A stretch of 64,000 nucleotides of DNA, taken from CAG-791 sp000431495. Lineage in GTDB: Bacteria; Bacillota; Clostridia; Lachnospirales; Lachnospiraceae. The DNA lies in the NCBI GenBank assembly GCA_052117605.1, contig JBQKIT010000012.1. The stretch is one strand, 5' to 3'. Positions within the stretch are counted from its first letter, which is position 1. Every line of letters starts with the position of its first letter. Under the pieces are notes generated by a model. That model saw only the letters and a program-made list of their open reading frames with translations. It was not told the origin of the DNA and made no database searches. The position numbers and the translations under genes are program-made. Shown piece after piece: positions 15,837 to 24,358 of this stretch.

Positions 15837-16556
15837 CTACTCACGGATTACTTCTGTGTGATAGGTACCTTTCCTGACATCCTCTTCGAGTTCCCGATAC
15901 TCCTGCTCCGAAATCGGAAGAAAACGAATATATTCTCCTGCGCTGCACAAAATCGGCTTTTCTGCAGCCGGATCATAAAACTTCACCGGTGTAGATCCGA
16001 CGAGGCGCCAGCCTCCGGGAGAGGCAATCGGATAAACCCCCGTCTGACTGCCCCCGATTCCGACACTTCCTGCAGGAATTGCAACTCTCGGAACATCCAG
16101 CCTTGGTGCCGCAATTCTCTCATCCATTCCTCCAAGATACACGAAGCCGGGCAGAAATCCGAGCATATAAATCTTATAATCTGTCCCGGAATGAATGGTT
16201 ATGATTTCCTTCTCCGAAAGACCCGTCAAAGCCTCCATGCCCTTGAGATCTTCTCCGTATGCTCCTCCATAGCAGCAGGGAATCAGACGAACCAGCTTTT
16301 CTTTTGTCGTTGAAATTTCCCGGTTCCCTTCTGCCCCGGCCTTCTCAATTCTTCCGGAAAGCTGCTCATACGTCAGCTGCGCTGGGTCATAGCGCACAAG
16401 AAGTGCGCGATATGTCGGAAGAAGCTCCAGAATTCCGGGAATACACGCCTTCTGCAGGCTCTGCTGCAGACACATGACCTGATCGTTGACTTCCTCCGAA
16501 ATTACATTTCCAAAATCAACGGATAATGACATTTCTCCTACCGGATAGATTTTCAT
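15837..16556 (-). CDS. pxpB: 5-oxoprolinase subunit B (KipI family)
   Basis: A 239-residue AHS1/KipI family protein. The typical elements are IYPVGEMSLSVDFG at the start, HSGTDYKIYMLGFLPGFVYLGG in the middle, and VAIPAGSVGIGGSQTGVYP with SPGGWRLVG towards the end. B. subtilis KipI also inhibits the sporulation kinase KinA, but 5-oxoprolinase is the general role. First gene of the salvage cluster; ATG has a GGAAAGGAACC site. The 104 bases upstream hold a weak TGTATACT -10-like element and no other feature. Confidence 0.94.
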   Translation of the reverse strand: MKIYPVGEMSLSVDFGNVISEEVNDQVMCLQQSLQKACIPGILELLPTYRALLVRYDPAQLTYEQLSGRIEKAGAEGNREISTTKEKLVRLIPCCYGGAYGEDLKGMEALTGLSEKEIITIHSGTDYKIYMLGFLPGFVYLGGMDERIAAPRLDVPRVAIPAGSVGIGGSQTGVYPIASPGGWRLVGSTPVKFYDPAAEKPILCSAGEYIRFLPISEQEYRELEEDVRKGTYHTEVIRE

Positions 16557-16660
16557 TGGTTCCTTTCCTGCCTTATCCTTCTGGCGGCATCACCTCTTCA
16601 TCCATCTGCGTGTTCTGCAATATTTCTTCCGGACAGTATACACCACATTACTGCGCTGTG

Positions 16661-17560
16661 CTACCTCGTTAAAGAATTTTGAAATTCAATTTTCCCCTGC
16701 ATCCAGATGACACCGCGGAATCTCCTCCCGACAGCCGGTTCTCCATAAAGATCCTTCTGATTAATTGCAATATCCATACACAACCCGTTGCAATTCACGG
16801 TAAGGACATAAATTTCTTCCTGTGTTTCCCGGTTCTTTCGAAGATTCACCTTCCCGATTTCTCCTAATATGGTGTACAGCTCACACTCTGCTCCATACGG
16901 CATCAGATAGTGATCCACAATCGAATACACATCTTCATACTGGAGATGAGAAACCGCATTTGCATACAAATCGACTTCCTGCATCGTGAGCTTCTTTGCT
17001 GCAAGATCATCCCCGTTTTTTGCAGCATTCATCCATTGGATTCTCTGTTCTTCATAATCAGCCTTTCTCCTCAGATCCGCATCGGTCTTGTAGATTGGAA
17101 GAAGGATGGTTCCCTCCAGAGAAAGTGCTGTCAGAGAAACTGCTGCTCCTTTTAACGGTTCAAAGCTTGTATGTACATTCTTCCGATATTCGATGGCATT
17201 CCGAACCCGGAAAATCAAGGTCACCCCAACCCGCAGATCATCGCAGATTCCCGCAAAGGAGTCGTTGTCCACACGTGATTCCACGGACAGTTCTTCCGCG
17301 GTACTGATTTGCCCGGAATTCACATACGGATAGAGATATTCTGTATAAAACTGATCACCCTCATCGAACCGTCCGCATACTGCAATCCCAAAGTCCTCTC
17401 CCAATTCAATATCAAACTGAGCCAGCAGCGCATTTTCGTCATGATCATCCGTTGTATAAGCGCGGTGCGAGGGATTTGAAATTCCTCTCTCTATCAATCT
17501 GCTGATTTCATCACGTTTCGGCGGCTTTGAGAAACCGATCGCACGCATGTATTTGTTCAC
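16661..17560 (-). CDS. DUF3881 family protein
   Basis: A 299-residue soluble protein starting MNKYMRAIGFSK, the typical opening of DUF3881 proteins of Lachnospiraceae; function unknown. A GTG start at 17560 is chosen because AGGAG lies eleven bases upstream and because homologues begin here; longer in-frame starts would run into the serS terminator and have no ribosome site. No catalytic motif or membrane segment is visible. Confidence 0.85.
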   Translation of the reverse strand: MNKYMRAIGFSKPPKRDEISRLIERGISNPSHRAYTTDDHDENALLAQFDIELGEDFGIAVCGRFDEGDQFYTEYLYPYVNSGQISTAEELSVESRVDNDSFAGICDDLRVGVTLIFRVRNAIEYRKNVHTSFEPLKGAAVSLTALSLEGTILLPIYKTDADLRRKADYEEQRIQWMNAAKNGDDLAAKKLTMQEVDLYANAVSHLQYEDVYSIVDHYLMPYGAECELYTILGEIGKVNLRKNRETQEEIYVLTVNCNGLCMDIAINQKDLYGEPAVGRRFRGVIWMQGKIEFQNSLTR

Positions 17561-17585
17561 TCTGCTACTCACTCCTGTCATTTTC

Positions 17586-17624
17586 AAAAAATCCTCACCC
17601 AAAGCAGTCACTTCAGGTGAGGAT
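17586..17624 (-). terminator. Terminator after serS
   Basis: ATCCTCACC and GGTGAGGAT form a 9-bp stem with a 16-base loop, followed by a run of six T on the minus strand. It ends the serS-DUF4446-parB-parA block before the DUF3881 gene. Confidence 0.8.
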
Positions 17625-17688
17625 CATTCTAAACACTTCTTACATTGTTGTCAAAAGCATGACAAACGCCATAATATCAGCAGATAAA

Positions 17689-18978
17689 TCAATCGTGCAG
17701 AGGAGTCAGCACGGTCTTTCCGCCCATATACATCTGCAGCGGCTTCGGGATGGAAACCGAGCCATCCTCATGCAGATTGTTCTCAAGAAAAGCAATCAGC
17801 ATTCTCGGAGTTGCCACACAGGTGTTGTTCAGGGTATGTGCCAGATACAGCTTTCCATCCGCACCCTTGATGCGAATGCGGAGACGTCTTGCCTGTGCAT
17901 CACCCAGATTCGAGCAGGATCCAACCTCAAAATACTTCTTCTGACGAGGAGACCATGCTTCCACATCACATGACTTTACCTTCAGATCTGCAAGATCTCC
18001 GGAGCAGCACTCCAGCTGACGAACCGGAATGTCCATGCTGCGGAAGAAATCTACTGTATTCTTCCAGAGCTTCTCATACCACATCATCGAATCCTCCGGC
18101 TTGCAGACAACAATCATCTCCTGCTTCTCAAACTGATGAATGCGGTATACACCTCTCTCCTCGATTCCGTGTGCTCCTTTTTCCTTGCGGAAGCACGGAG
18201 AATAAGAGGTTAAGGTCTTCGGAAGTGTCTCCTCCGGAATAATCTGATCAATAAAGGAGCCGATCATGGAATGCTCGGAGGTTCCGATCAGGTACAGATC
18301 CTCTCCCTCGATCTTATACATCATGGCATCCATTTCTGCAAAGCTCATAACACCGTCTACGACTGCGGAGCGGATCATGAACGGAGGAACATAATAGGTG
18401 AATCCGCGATCGATCATGAAATCTCTTGCGTAGGAGAGGATTGCGGAATGCAGCCTTGCAATGTCGCCCTTCAGATAATAGAAGCCGTTTCCCGCGACAC
18501 GCCCTGCTGCTTCGAAATCAACGCCGTCAAAGCGAGCCATGATATCGGTGTGATACGGAATCGGGAAATCCGGAACAACCGGCTCGCCGAATCTTTGAAG
18601 CTCTACGTTCTCAGAGTCATCCTTACCAATCGGAACCGAAGGATCGATGATGTTCGGAATGGTCATCATATCCTTGTGTACCGTCTCCGAGGCGGTCTTC
18701 TGAATCTCATCAAGCTCCTTCAGACGGGAATCATCTGCAATTTCCTCCTTCAGCTTCATGGCCTCTTCTTTCTTTCCCTGGGCCATCAATGCACCGATCT
18801 GCTTGGATGCCTTTTTCTTATTGGCACGGATTTCATCCGCTTCCTGCTGTGCCTTACGTGCGATTGCATCATTTTCAATGACCTCATCGACCAGCGGAAG
18901 CTTATCATCCTGGAATTTCTTGCGGATGTTCTCTTTTACTGCCTCCGGATTTTCTCTCAGAAACTTAATATCAATCAT
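17689..18978 (-). CDS. serS: Serine-tRNA ligase
   Basis: A 429-residue class II aminoacyl-tRNA synthetase. It has the N-terminal MIDIKFLRENPEAVKENI and long antiparallel coiled-coil arm (about 30-100) that holds tRNA-Ser, followed by motif 2 FRKEKGAHGIEERGVYRIHQ and motif 3 NNTCVATPRMLIAFLENN. The motif 3 wording differs from the common GLAVGRTLVA form and resembles a variant I associate with clostridial enzymes. ATG at 18978 follows AGAAGGAG; codons upstream lack a site. No T-box leader is present, as the DUF4446 gene ends 79 bases upstream. Confidence 0.97.
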   Translation of the reverse strand: MIDIKFLRENPEAVKENIRKKFQDDKLPLVDEVIENDAIARKAQQEADEIRANKKKASKQIGALMAQGKKEEAMKLKEEIADDSRLKELDEIQKTASETVHKDMMTIPNIIDPSVPIGKDDSENVELQRFGEPVVPDFPIPYHTDIMARFDGVDFEAAGRVAGNGFYYLKGDIARLHSAILSYARDFMIDRGFTYYVPPFMIRSAVVDGVMSFAEMDAMMYKIEGEDLYLIGTSEHSMIGSFIDQIIPEETLPKTLTSYSPCFRKEKGAHGIEERGVYRIHQFEKQEMIVVCKPEDSMMWYEKLWKNTVDFFRSMDIPVRQLECCSGDLADLKVKSCDVEAWSPRQKKYFEVGSCSNLGDAQARRLRIRIKGADGKLYLAHTLNNTCVATPRMLIAFLENNLHEDGSVSIPKPLQMYMGGKTVLTPLHD

Positions 18979-19057
18979 TTTTTTCTCCTTCTCCCGCCTC
19001 ATGCGGATTTACATGCTGCTATTATAGCTTAACTGTTGCCGTTGTTCCGATTTTTCT

Positions 19058-19576
19058 TCACCGGTTTTTCTTTCTTCCTGCCATCTGTCCCTTCTCCAGG
19101 GCGATATCCATGGCCCGCTGCTCCTCTTCGGTAAATGCCACATCACTGCGGCCTCCGCGTACTCCTTTTACATAAGAATAACAGCCATCTACATTCTGAA
19201 CCGTGTTCAGAAGCACGCCATTGTTGTCCTGATCAAGAAGAGCAATCACCGAACTCAGGTTTCCTCCCATCTGGCTGAAGGCATCATATTTTACCAGACC
19301 AATCTTCTGGACAACCCCATGAAGCCTGCGGTAAATGTCACGAATATCTCCCGTATTCTGCTCCAGCTGCTTATTGATTCCATCGTAGTTGTCCAGAATC
19401 CGGATCAGCATATCCTCCAGACTCTCGCCTTCCGATCCGGCTGACAGGTCGTACAATCTCCGGTCCAGTTCCTTCACCTTCCGGTTCGTAAGAATCAGGA
19501 ACACCGCCAGAATAATCACGGCCGCCAGAAGTATAATGACAATAATATCTATGGCAGATCCGAATATCTCGCTCAT
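19058..19576 (-). CDS. DUF4446 membrane-anchored protein
   Basis: A 172-residue protein with one N-terminal membrane helix (about residues 8-30), a short coiled-coil-like stretch, and a conserved domain with VVQKIGLVKYDAFSQMGG and FTEEEQRAMDIALEKG. This DUF4446 family usually lies beside parAB in Firmicutes, as here; its role is not established. It starts 17 bases after the parB stop and ends with a basic tail. Confidence 0.88.
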   Translation of the reverse strand: MSEIFGSAIDIIVIILLAAVIILAVFLILTNRKVKELDRRLYDLSAGSEGESLEDMLIRILDNYDGINKQLEQNTGDIRDIYRRLHGVVQKIGLVKYDAFSQMGGNLSSVIALLDQDNNGVLLNTVQNVDGCYSYVKGVRGGRSDVAFTEEEQRAMDIALEKGQMAGRKKNR

Positions 19577-19593
19577 TATTTTTCTCTCCTGCT

Positions 19594-20595
19594 TCAGCCC
19601 ATAAGCTTATCCATCAGCTTTTCCAGATCGTCCTGATTGGAATAGGTGATTTCCAGCTTACCGCTTTTTTCATTCTGAGACTTGATGGCAACCTTCATGC
19701 CAAGTGCCGCATTGATCCGGTTTTCCAGATCTCTGTAGATCAGCTCCAGTCCCGGATCCTTTTCCTTTTTCTCTCTTGGTTTCCTCTGTAAATCACGGAT
19801 CAGCTTCTCAACATCCCGCACACTGAGCTGCTGCTCAACAATTTTCTCTGCAAGCGCCAGCTGCTGATCTTCGTCCTCCACGGGGATCAGCGCTCTGGCC
19901 TGTCCCATGGAAAGCCTGCCATCTGCCGCCATCTCCTGAACCTTGCTGCCAAGCTTCAGAAGACGCATGGAATTCGCAATGGATGTACGGTTTTTCGAAA
20001 CCCGTTCTGCCAGCTCATCCTGCTTCAGGTGAAACTCATCAATCAAGCGCCGGTATGCATTGGCTTCTTCGATGGGGTTCAGATCCTCGCGCTGAATGTT
20101 CTCAATCAGAGAGATCTCCACTCTTTCCAGGTCACTGTAATCCTTTACGATCACAGGAATTTCATTCAGCTCCGCCAGCCTGCAGGCACGCCATCGGCGT
20201 TCTCCTGCGATAATTTCAAAATGATCTCCGGTTTCCCGTACGATAATCGGCTCCAGCAGTCCCTTTGCCTTAATGGAGTCTGCCAGCTCCTGCAGCTTCT
20301 CCTTATCAAAGCTCTTTCGCGGTTGGTTTCGATCCGGTTCCACCCTGGAGGTTCTTACCATCCGGACCAATCCGGCTTCCTTCTCCGTTTCCTGCTCCGC
20401 TTCTTTTCCGGCTGCTTTCCTGTCGTTATCTGTTTCTTCGGGTTCCGCAGATGCTTTCTTTGTTCTCGGTTTTGCAGCTGCTTTTTCAGACTCCGATTCC
20501 GATGATTGCTGACCTTCCTGCTGATGCTGCTCCTCTTCCATTGCATTCGGAATCAGTGCATCCAGTCCCCGGCCCAGTCCTCTGTGCTTTTTCAA
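19594..20595 (-). CDS. parB: Chromosome partitioning protein ParB (Spo0J)
   Basis: A 333-residue ParB. It opens with the family motif RGLGRGLDALIP, has an acidic/basic linker (20-80), then the CTP-binding ParB/sulfiredoxin domain (EIIAGERRWRA, DLERVEISLIENIQREDLNP) and the helix-turn-helix that reads parS (QDELAERVSKNRTSIANSMRLLKL), ending in a dimerisation tail. The start is TTG at 20595, preceded by AAGGGGAG at nine bases. Two parS sites lie in the next 1.6 kb. Confidence 0.96.
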   Translation of the reverse strand: MKKHRGLGRGLDALIPNAMEEEQHQQEGQQSSESESEKAAAKPRTKKASAEPEETDNDRKAAGKEAEQETEKEAGLVRMVRTSRVEPDRNQPRKSFDKEKLQELADSIKAKGLLEPIIVRETGDHFEIIAGERRWRACRLAELNEIPVIVKDYSDLERVEISLIENIQREDLNPIEEANAYRRLIDEFHLKQDELAERVSKNRTSIANSMRLLKLGSKVQEMAADGRLSMGQARALIPVEDEDQQLALAEKIVEQQLSVRDVEKLIRDLQRKPREKKEKDPGLELIYRDLENRINAALGMKVAIKSQNEKSGKLEITYSNQDDLEKLMDKLMG

Positions 20596-20666
20596 AATAT
20601 CACACTCCCCTTAATCTTCGGTATGAATGGCTAAATCGATTACCTGCACTCCTTTTGCGTGCAAGA

Positions 20667-21431
20667 TCACTTCTGATGATCCAGTAATTCCTGTGCCAGA
20701 TTTCGATATGCTTCTGCTCCCACAGATCTCGGATCATAAATCGTGATCGGCTCCCCGTAGCTGGGAGCTTCTGCCAGGCGCACATTTCTCGGAATCATTG
20801 TTTCATAAATATGCTGTGTCACATGAGCCTTTACATTTTCAACTACCTGCTGTGAAAGATTGGTTCTGGAATCGTACATGGTAAACACAATTCCCTCGAT
20901 ATCCAGTCTGCGGTTCAGCCTTTCACGCACCAGATTAATCGTATGAATCAGCTGACTCAATCCCTCCAAAGCATAGAACTCACACTGAATCGGTACCAGA
21001 ACGGTATCCGATGCCACCATGGCATTGACGGTAAGTACATTCAGAGAAGGCGGGCAGTCAATCATAATAAAGTCATAGTCATCTCGAACATAATCCAGTT
21101 CTTTCTTCAGGATAGCTTCCTTATGCGTTTTATCAATAAGTTCTATCTCTGCTCCTGCAAGATTTACATTGGAAGGAATGAGATCAATTCCCGGAACCAC
21201 TTCATGAATGATTGCTTCATTGATCGGACAGTAGCCAAGAATCAGCTCATAGACAGTGTTATCCTTCTGATTTTTATCCACACCAAACCCGCTGGATGTA
21301 TTTCCCTGAGGATCAATGTCAATAATCAGTATTTTCTTTCCTTTTTCTGCCAGTGCTGCTGACAGGTTGATGGTCGTTGTTGTTTTACCTACGCCGCCCT
21401 TTTGATTGGCTACTGAAATAATCTTTCCCAT
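20667..21431 (-). CDS. parA: Chromosome partitioning ATPase ParA (Soj)
   Basis: A 254-residue deviant Walker A ATPase: KGGVGKTTT near residue 11 with the signature lysine, DIDPQGNTSSGFG for Walker A', and DFIMIDCPPSLNVLTVNA for Walker B. It binds DNA as an ATP dimer and, with ParB, acts in origin segregation and control of DnaA. It starts about 150 bases from the central parS palindrome and precedes parB by 71 bases. Confidence 0.97.
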   Translation of the reverse strand: MGKIISVANQKGGVGKTTTTINLSAALAEKGKKILIIDIDPQGNTSSGFGVDKNQKDNTVYELILGYCPINEAIIHEVVPGIDLIPSNVNLAGAEIELIDKTHKEAILKKELDYVRDDYDFIMIDCPPSLNVLTVNAMVASDTVLVPIQCEFYALEGLSQLIHTINLVRERLNRRLDIEGIVFTMYDSRTNLSQQVVENVKAHVTQHIYETMIPRNVRLAEAPSYGEPITIYDPRSVGAEAYRNLAQELLDHQK

Positions 21432-21508
21432 AACACCCCATCTGTGCTTTCTGATTCATTGCCGCAGGAAAGATATCCTGCGCAGCACGGTGAATCCTGT
21501 TGTGACCG

Positions 21509-21528
21509 TGTTCCACAAATAAGGAACA
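21509..21528. other. Degenerate parS-like site
   Basis: TGTTCC and GGAACA, the outer arms of parS, are separated by eight bases (ACAAATAA) instead of four. It lies in the parA upstream region, 52 bases from the palindromic parS. A decayed site or chance are both possible. Confidence 0.3.
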
Positions 21529-21560
21529 GCGAGATAATAGTAGCATTTTTCAATATGATC

Positions 21561-21616
21561 GTAAAGAAAGCAGGAGGAAATGTTCCACGTGGAACATTTC
21601 CTCCTGCTTTCTTTAC
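21561..21616. repeat. 56-bp perfect palindrome centred on parS
   Basis: Bases 21561-21588 are the exact reverse complement of 21589-21616, with no spacer. The centre is the 16-bp parS. The outer end overlaps the rsmG stop codon at 21613-21615. There is no T run on either side, so it is not a standard terminator, although the rsmG transcript would fold it into a 28-bp hairpin. Confidence 0.97.
21581..21596. other. parS site (palindrome centre)
   Basis: TGTTCCACGTGGAACA matches the ParB-binding consensus of Firmicutes and is fully symmetric. It is between parA and rsmG. Confidence 0.95.
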
Positions 21617-22356
21617 GCGATTGGCTCCTTTGCCGGTGTTCCGGCTTTTCTCGGGTACTTTTTCGGTGTTGGCTCTTTCTTCGTGATTGTAAGAACCGTT
21701 CTCCGGTAATCTGTTTCCGGCAGATAGAACGAAAACTCCCGTGTCAGCTTTGCTCCCAGGAGGGCAGCTGCTTTCTTTCCAGCAGGCATTTCATCGGATA
21801 CTTTATCACCTTTATAGGAAATAAAAGTTCCTCCCACCTTTACAAAGGGAAGACAGTATTCATTGAGCGTACTCAGGTTGGCAACAGCCCTCGACACCGC
21901 ATAGTCATATTGTTCCCGGTGTTCTTTGTCTTTTCCAAGCTCCTCTGCTCTTGCATGAATGCAGCAGACATTTTTCAGTTCACACTTTTCAATAGTATCC
22001 TTCAGAAAATTAATTCTCTTATTCAGGGAATCCATCAGTGTCACCTGTATTTCCGGAAAAGCAATGGCAATCGGGATTCCAGGAAATCCCGCTCCGGTTC
22101 CCACATCAATCATCTTTACTCCGGAAGCTTCGGATAATGTTTCACGTGGAACACTTGTCAGAAACGAGTAACTGTCGAGAAAATGTTTGGTATAAACATC
22201 CTCTTCCTCCGTAATGGCAGTCAGATTCATAACCTTATTCCATTCAATCAGATTCTCATAGAATATTCGGAGCTGTCTCATCTGCTGTTCGTTTAACGTA
22301 AAGTCCGGAATAAACTGCTCTAAACGACTGAGAAATTGTTCTTCAATTGGTGTCAT
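21613..22356 (-). CDS. rsmG: 16S rRNA (guanine527-N7) methyltransferase
   Basis: A 247-residue SAM-dependent methyltransferase (GidB). The N-terminal segment FYENLIEWNKVMNLTAITEEEDVYTKH and the SAM motif DVGTGAGFPGIPIAIAFP are diagnostic; VSRAVANLSTL follows. It methylates G527 of 16S rRNA. It overlaps the mnmG end by 14 bases, so it is coupled to it. Its coding sequence holds a parS site at 22138-22153, and its stop codon lies in the parS palindrome. Confidence 0.97.
   Translation of the reverse strand: MTPIEEQFLSRLEQFIPDFTLNEQQMRQLRIFYENLIEWNKVMNLTAITEEEDVYTKHFLDSYSFLTSVPRETLSEASGVKMIDVGTGAGFPGIPIAIAFPEIQVTLMDSLNKRINFLKDTIEKCELKNVCCIHARAEELGKDKEHREQYDYAVSRAVANLSTLNEYCLPFVKVGGTFISYKGDKVSDEMPAGKKAAALLGAKLTREFSFYLPETDYRRTVLTITKKEPTPKKYPRKAGTPAKEPIA
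22138..22153. other. parS site inside rsmG
   Basis: TGTTTCACGTGGAACA, one base from the perfectly symmetric form and a canonical ParB site. It encodes part of VPRETL in rsmG. It lies about 550 bases from the palindromic site and about 8 kb from oriC. Confidence 0.95.
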
Positions 22357-24289
22357 GATTATGCTCCTTGTATTTTTCCAGATAAATCAAAAGGACTGCA
22401 ACATCTGCCGGCGTCACACCCGACATACGGGATGCCTGACCAATAGAGGTTGGGCGAAGCTCCTTCAGCTTCTGTCTTGCTTCCAGACGAAGACTGCTCA
22501 CATCATCATAATCAATCGTATCAGGAATTCTACGGTTTTCCAGACGATTGAATTCCTCCACCTGTTTCTGCTGTCTCTGAATGTAGCCTTCATACTTAAG
22601 ATTGATTTCAACCTGCTCCGTAACTGCAGGTGGAAGCTCCGGCCGTTCAGGATCCAGGCCGGACAGCTTGTCATAGGTGATTTCAGGTCTGCAGAGAAGC
22701 TCCGCAAGCGATGCGGCTGTCTTCAATTCACTGGTTCCGATTTCACGCAGATATTCCTGATTCGGAGCAGCAGCTCCAATCTTCCCCCTGCGCAGCCGCT
22801 CCATTTCTTTGGATATTTCCTGTTCCTTCCAGCAGACATAATCATATTGTTCCTGAGAAATCAGTCCTACACGGTATCCGTACTTACGAAGTCTTAAATC
22901 TGCATTGTCCTGGCGCAGAAGAAGACGATATTCCGCCCTGCTCGTCATCATCCGGTAAGGCTCCCGATTGTCCTTGCTGACGAGATCATCAATCAGAACA
23001 CCTATGTAGCTTTCGGAGCGTTTCAGAACAAGAGGCTCTTTTCCACGCAGCTTCATGGCGGCATTGATACCTGCAATCAGGCCCTGTGCAGCAGCTTCTT
23101 CATACCCGCTGCTGCCGTTAAACTGACCGGCACAGAACAAGCCATCCACATTTTTCATTTCCAATGTCAGCTTCAGGTCATTTGCATTGATACAGTCATA
23201 CTCGATGGCATAGGCATTCTTTACAATCCGGCAATTCTCAAGTCCTGGAACGGTTCGATACATTCTCTGCTGCACATCATCCGGCATAGAACTGGACATT
23301 CCATCTACGTACATTTCATTGGTAGTACGTCCTTCCGGTTCAATGAACACCTGATGTCTTGTCTTCTCCGCAAATTTTACAACCTTATCTTCAATGGAAG
23401 GACAATATCTTGGTCCGGTTCCTTCAATGATTCCGGCATAAATCGGAGAACGATCCAGATTCTCCCGGATGATTTCATGTGTTTCTTCATTGGTATACGT
23501 AAGCCAGCAGGGAACCTGTTCAATCTGAACACTCTCCGGATCGGTAGAATAGGAAAAAGGAATGACCCTTTCATCTCCCTTCTGGATCGTCATTTTCGAA
23601 TAGTCCAGACTTCTGCCATCCATGCGGGCAGGGGTTCCTGTTTTAAAACGTCGAAGTCCGATTCCAATCCGGTTTAAAGATTCCTTCAGAAAAGTAGATC
23701 TCTGCATGCCGGACGGTCCTGTCTCGGTAATAGATTCTCCCACCAGGCATCTTGCATTCAGATACGTTCCGGTACAGATGATAACAGCGCGACAGGAATA
23801 AACCGTTCCCTGATGAATTCGTACTCCCGTCACCTTTTGATTCACACATCCTTCATCTTTACGATCATTCTCGGAAGCTTTCAAAGGCTCTGTCAGGATT
23901 TCCGTAACTTCCGCCTGACGAATTTCAAGGTTTTCCTGATTTTCAAGAATTTCCCGCATACTCATGGAATATGCTGCTTTATCTGCCTGTGTGCGAAGAG
24001 AATGGACTGCCGGACCCTTGGACTGGTTCAGCATTTTGGACTGAATAAAGGTCTTATCGATATTCTTTCCCATTTCACCGCCAAGTGCATCGATTTCGCG
24101 CACCAGATGTCCCTTGGAGGAGCCCCCGATATGCGGATTGCAGGGCATCATGGCAATACTGTCCACATTCATCGTGAAGATAACCGTACGGAATCCGATT
24201 CTGGCTGCAGCCAGCGCGGCCTCGCAGCCTGCATGCCCCGCACCGATCACACAGACATCTGTTTCAATATGATATGAGTTCTGCTTCAT
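22343..24289 (-). CDS. mnmG: tRNA uridine-5-carboxymethylaminomethyl modification enzyme MnmG
   Basis: A 648-residue FAD protein (GidA). The N-terminal dinucleotide-binding motif VIGAGHAGCEAALAAARIG is followed by MMPCNPHIGGSSKGHLVREIDALGG. The FADxGQ-like segment is FCAGQFNGSSGYEEAAAQGL near residue 375. With MnmE it modifies U34 of several tRNAs. Full length for the long (620-650) form. It is coupled to rsmG. Unlike the usual order, mnmE is not directly upstream: a U32-like gene lies between them. Confidence 0.97.
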   Translation of the reverse strand: MKQNSYHIETDVCVIGAGHAGCEAALAAARIGFRTVIFTMNVDSIAMMPCNPHIGGSSKGHLVREIDALGGEMGKNIDKTFIQSKMLNQSKGPAVHSLRTQADKAAYSMSMREILENQENLEIRQAEVTEILTEPLKASENDRKDEGCVNQKVTGVRIHQGTVYSCRAVIICTGTYLNARCLVGESITETGPSGMQRSTFLKESLNRIGIGLRRFKTGTPARMDGRSLDYSKMTIQKGDERVIPFSYSTDPESVQIEQVPCWLTYTNEETHEIIRENLDRSPIYAGIIEGTGPRYCPSIEDKVVKFAEKTRHQVFIEPEGRTTNEMYVDGMSSSMPDDVQQRMYRTVPGLENCRIVKNAYAIEYDCINANDLKLTLEMKNVDGLFCAGQFNGSSGYEEAAAQGLIAGINAAMKLRGKEPLVLKRSESYIGVLIDDLVSKDNREPYRMMTSRAEYRLLLRQDNADLRLRKYGYRVGLISQEQYDYVCWKEQEISKEMERLRRGKIGAAAPNQEYLREIGTSELKTAASLAELLCRPEITYDKLSGLDPERPELPPAVTEQVEINLKYEGYIQRQQKQVEEFNRLENRRIPDTIDYDDVSSLRLEARQKLKELRPTSIGQASRMSGVTPADVAVLLIYLEKYKEHNHDTN

Positions 24290-24358
24290 TGTTTCCTCTC
24301 AAAATAGAAATTGCTGCAAAATGAATTTCTCTGAATTCTCTGTTCAGGCTGACGCAGC

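Noticed and set aside
17265..17285. CACGTG-containing sequence as a further parS
   Set aside because: The flanks do not match TGTTNCACGTGNAACA; similar CACGTG cores at 40831 and 42865 fail for the same reason.
19003..19057. T-box leader for serS
   Set aside because: The gap to the DUF4446 gene is under 80 bases and lacks the T-box sequence and specifier structure.
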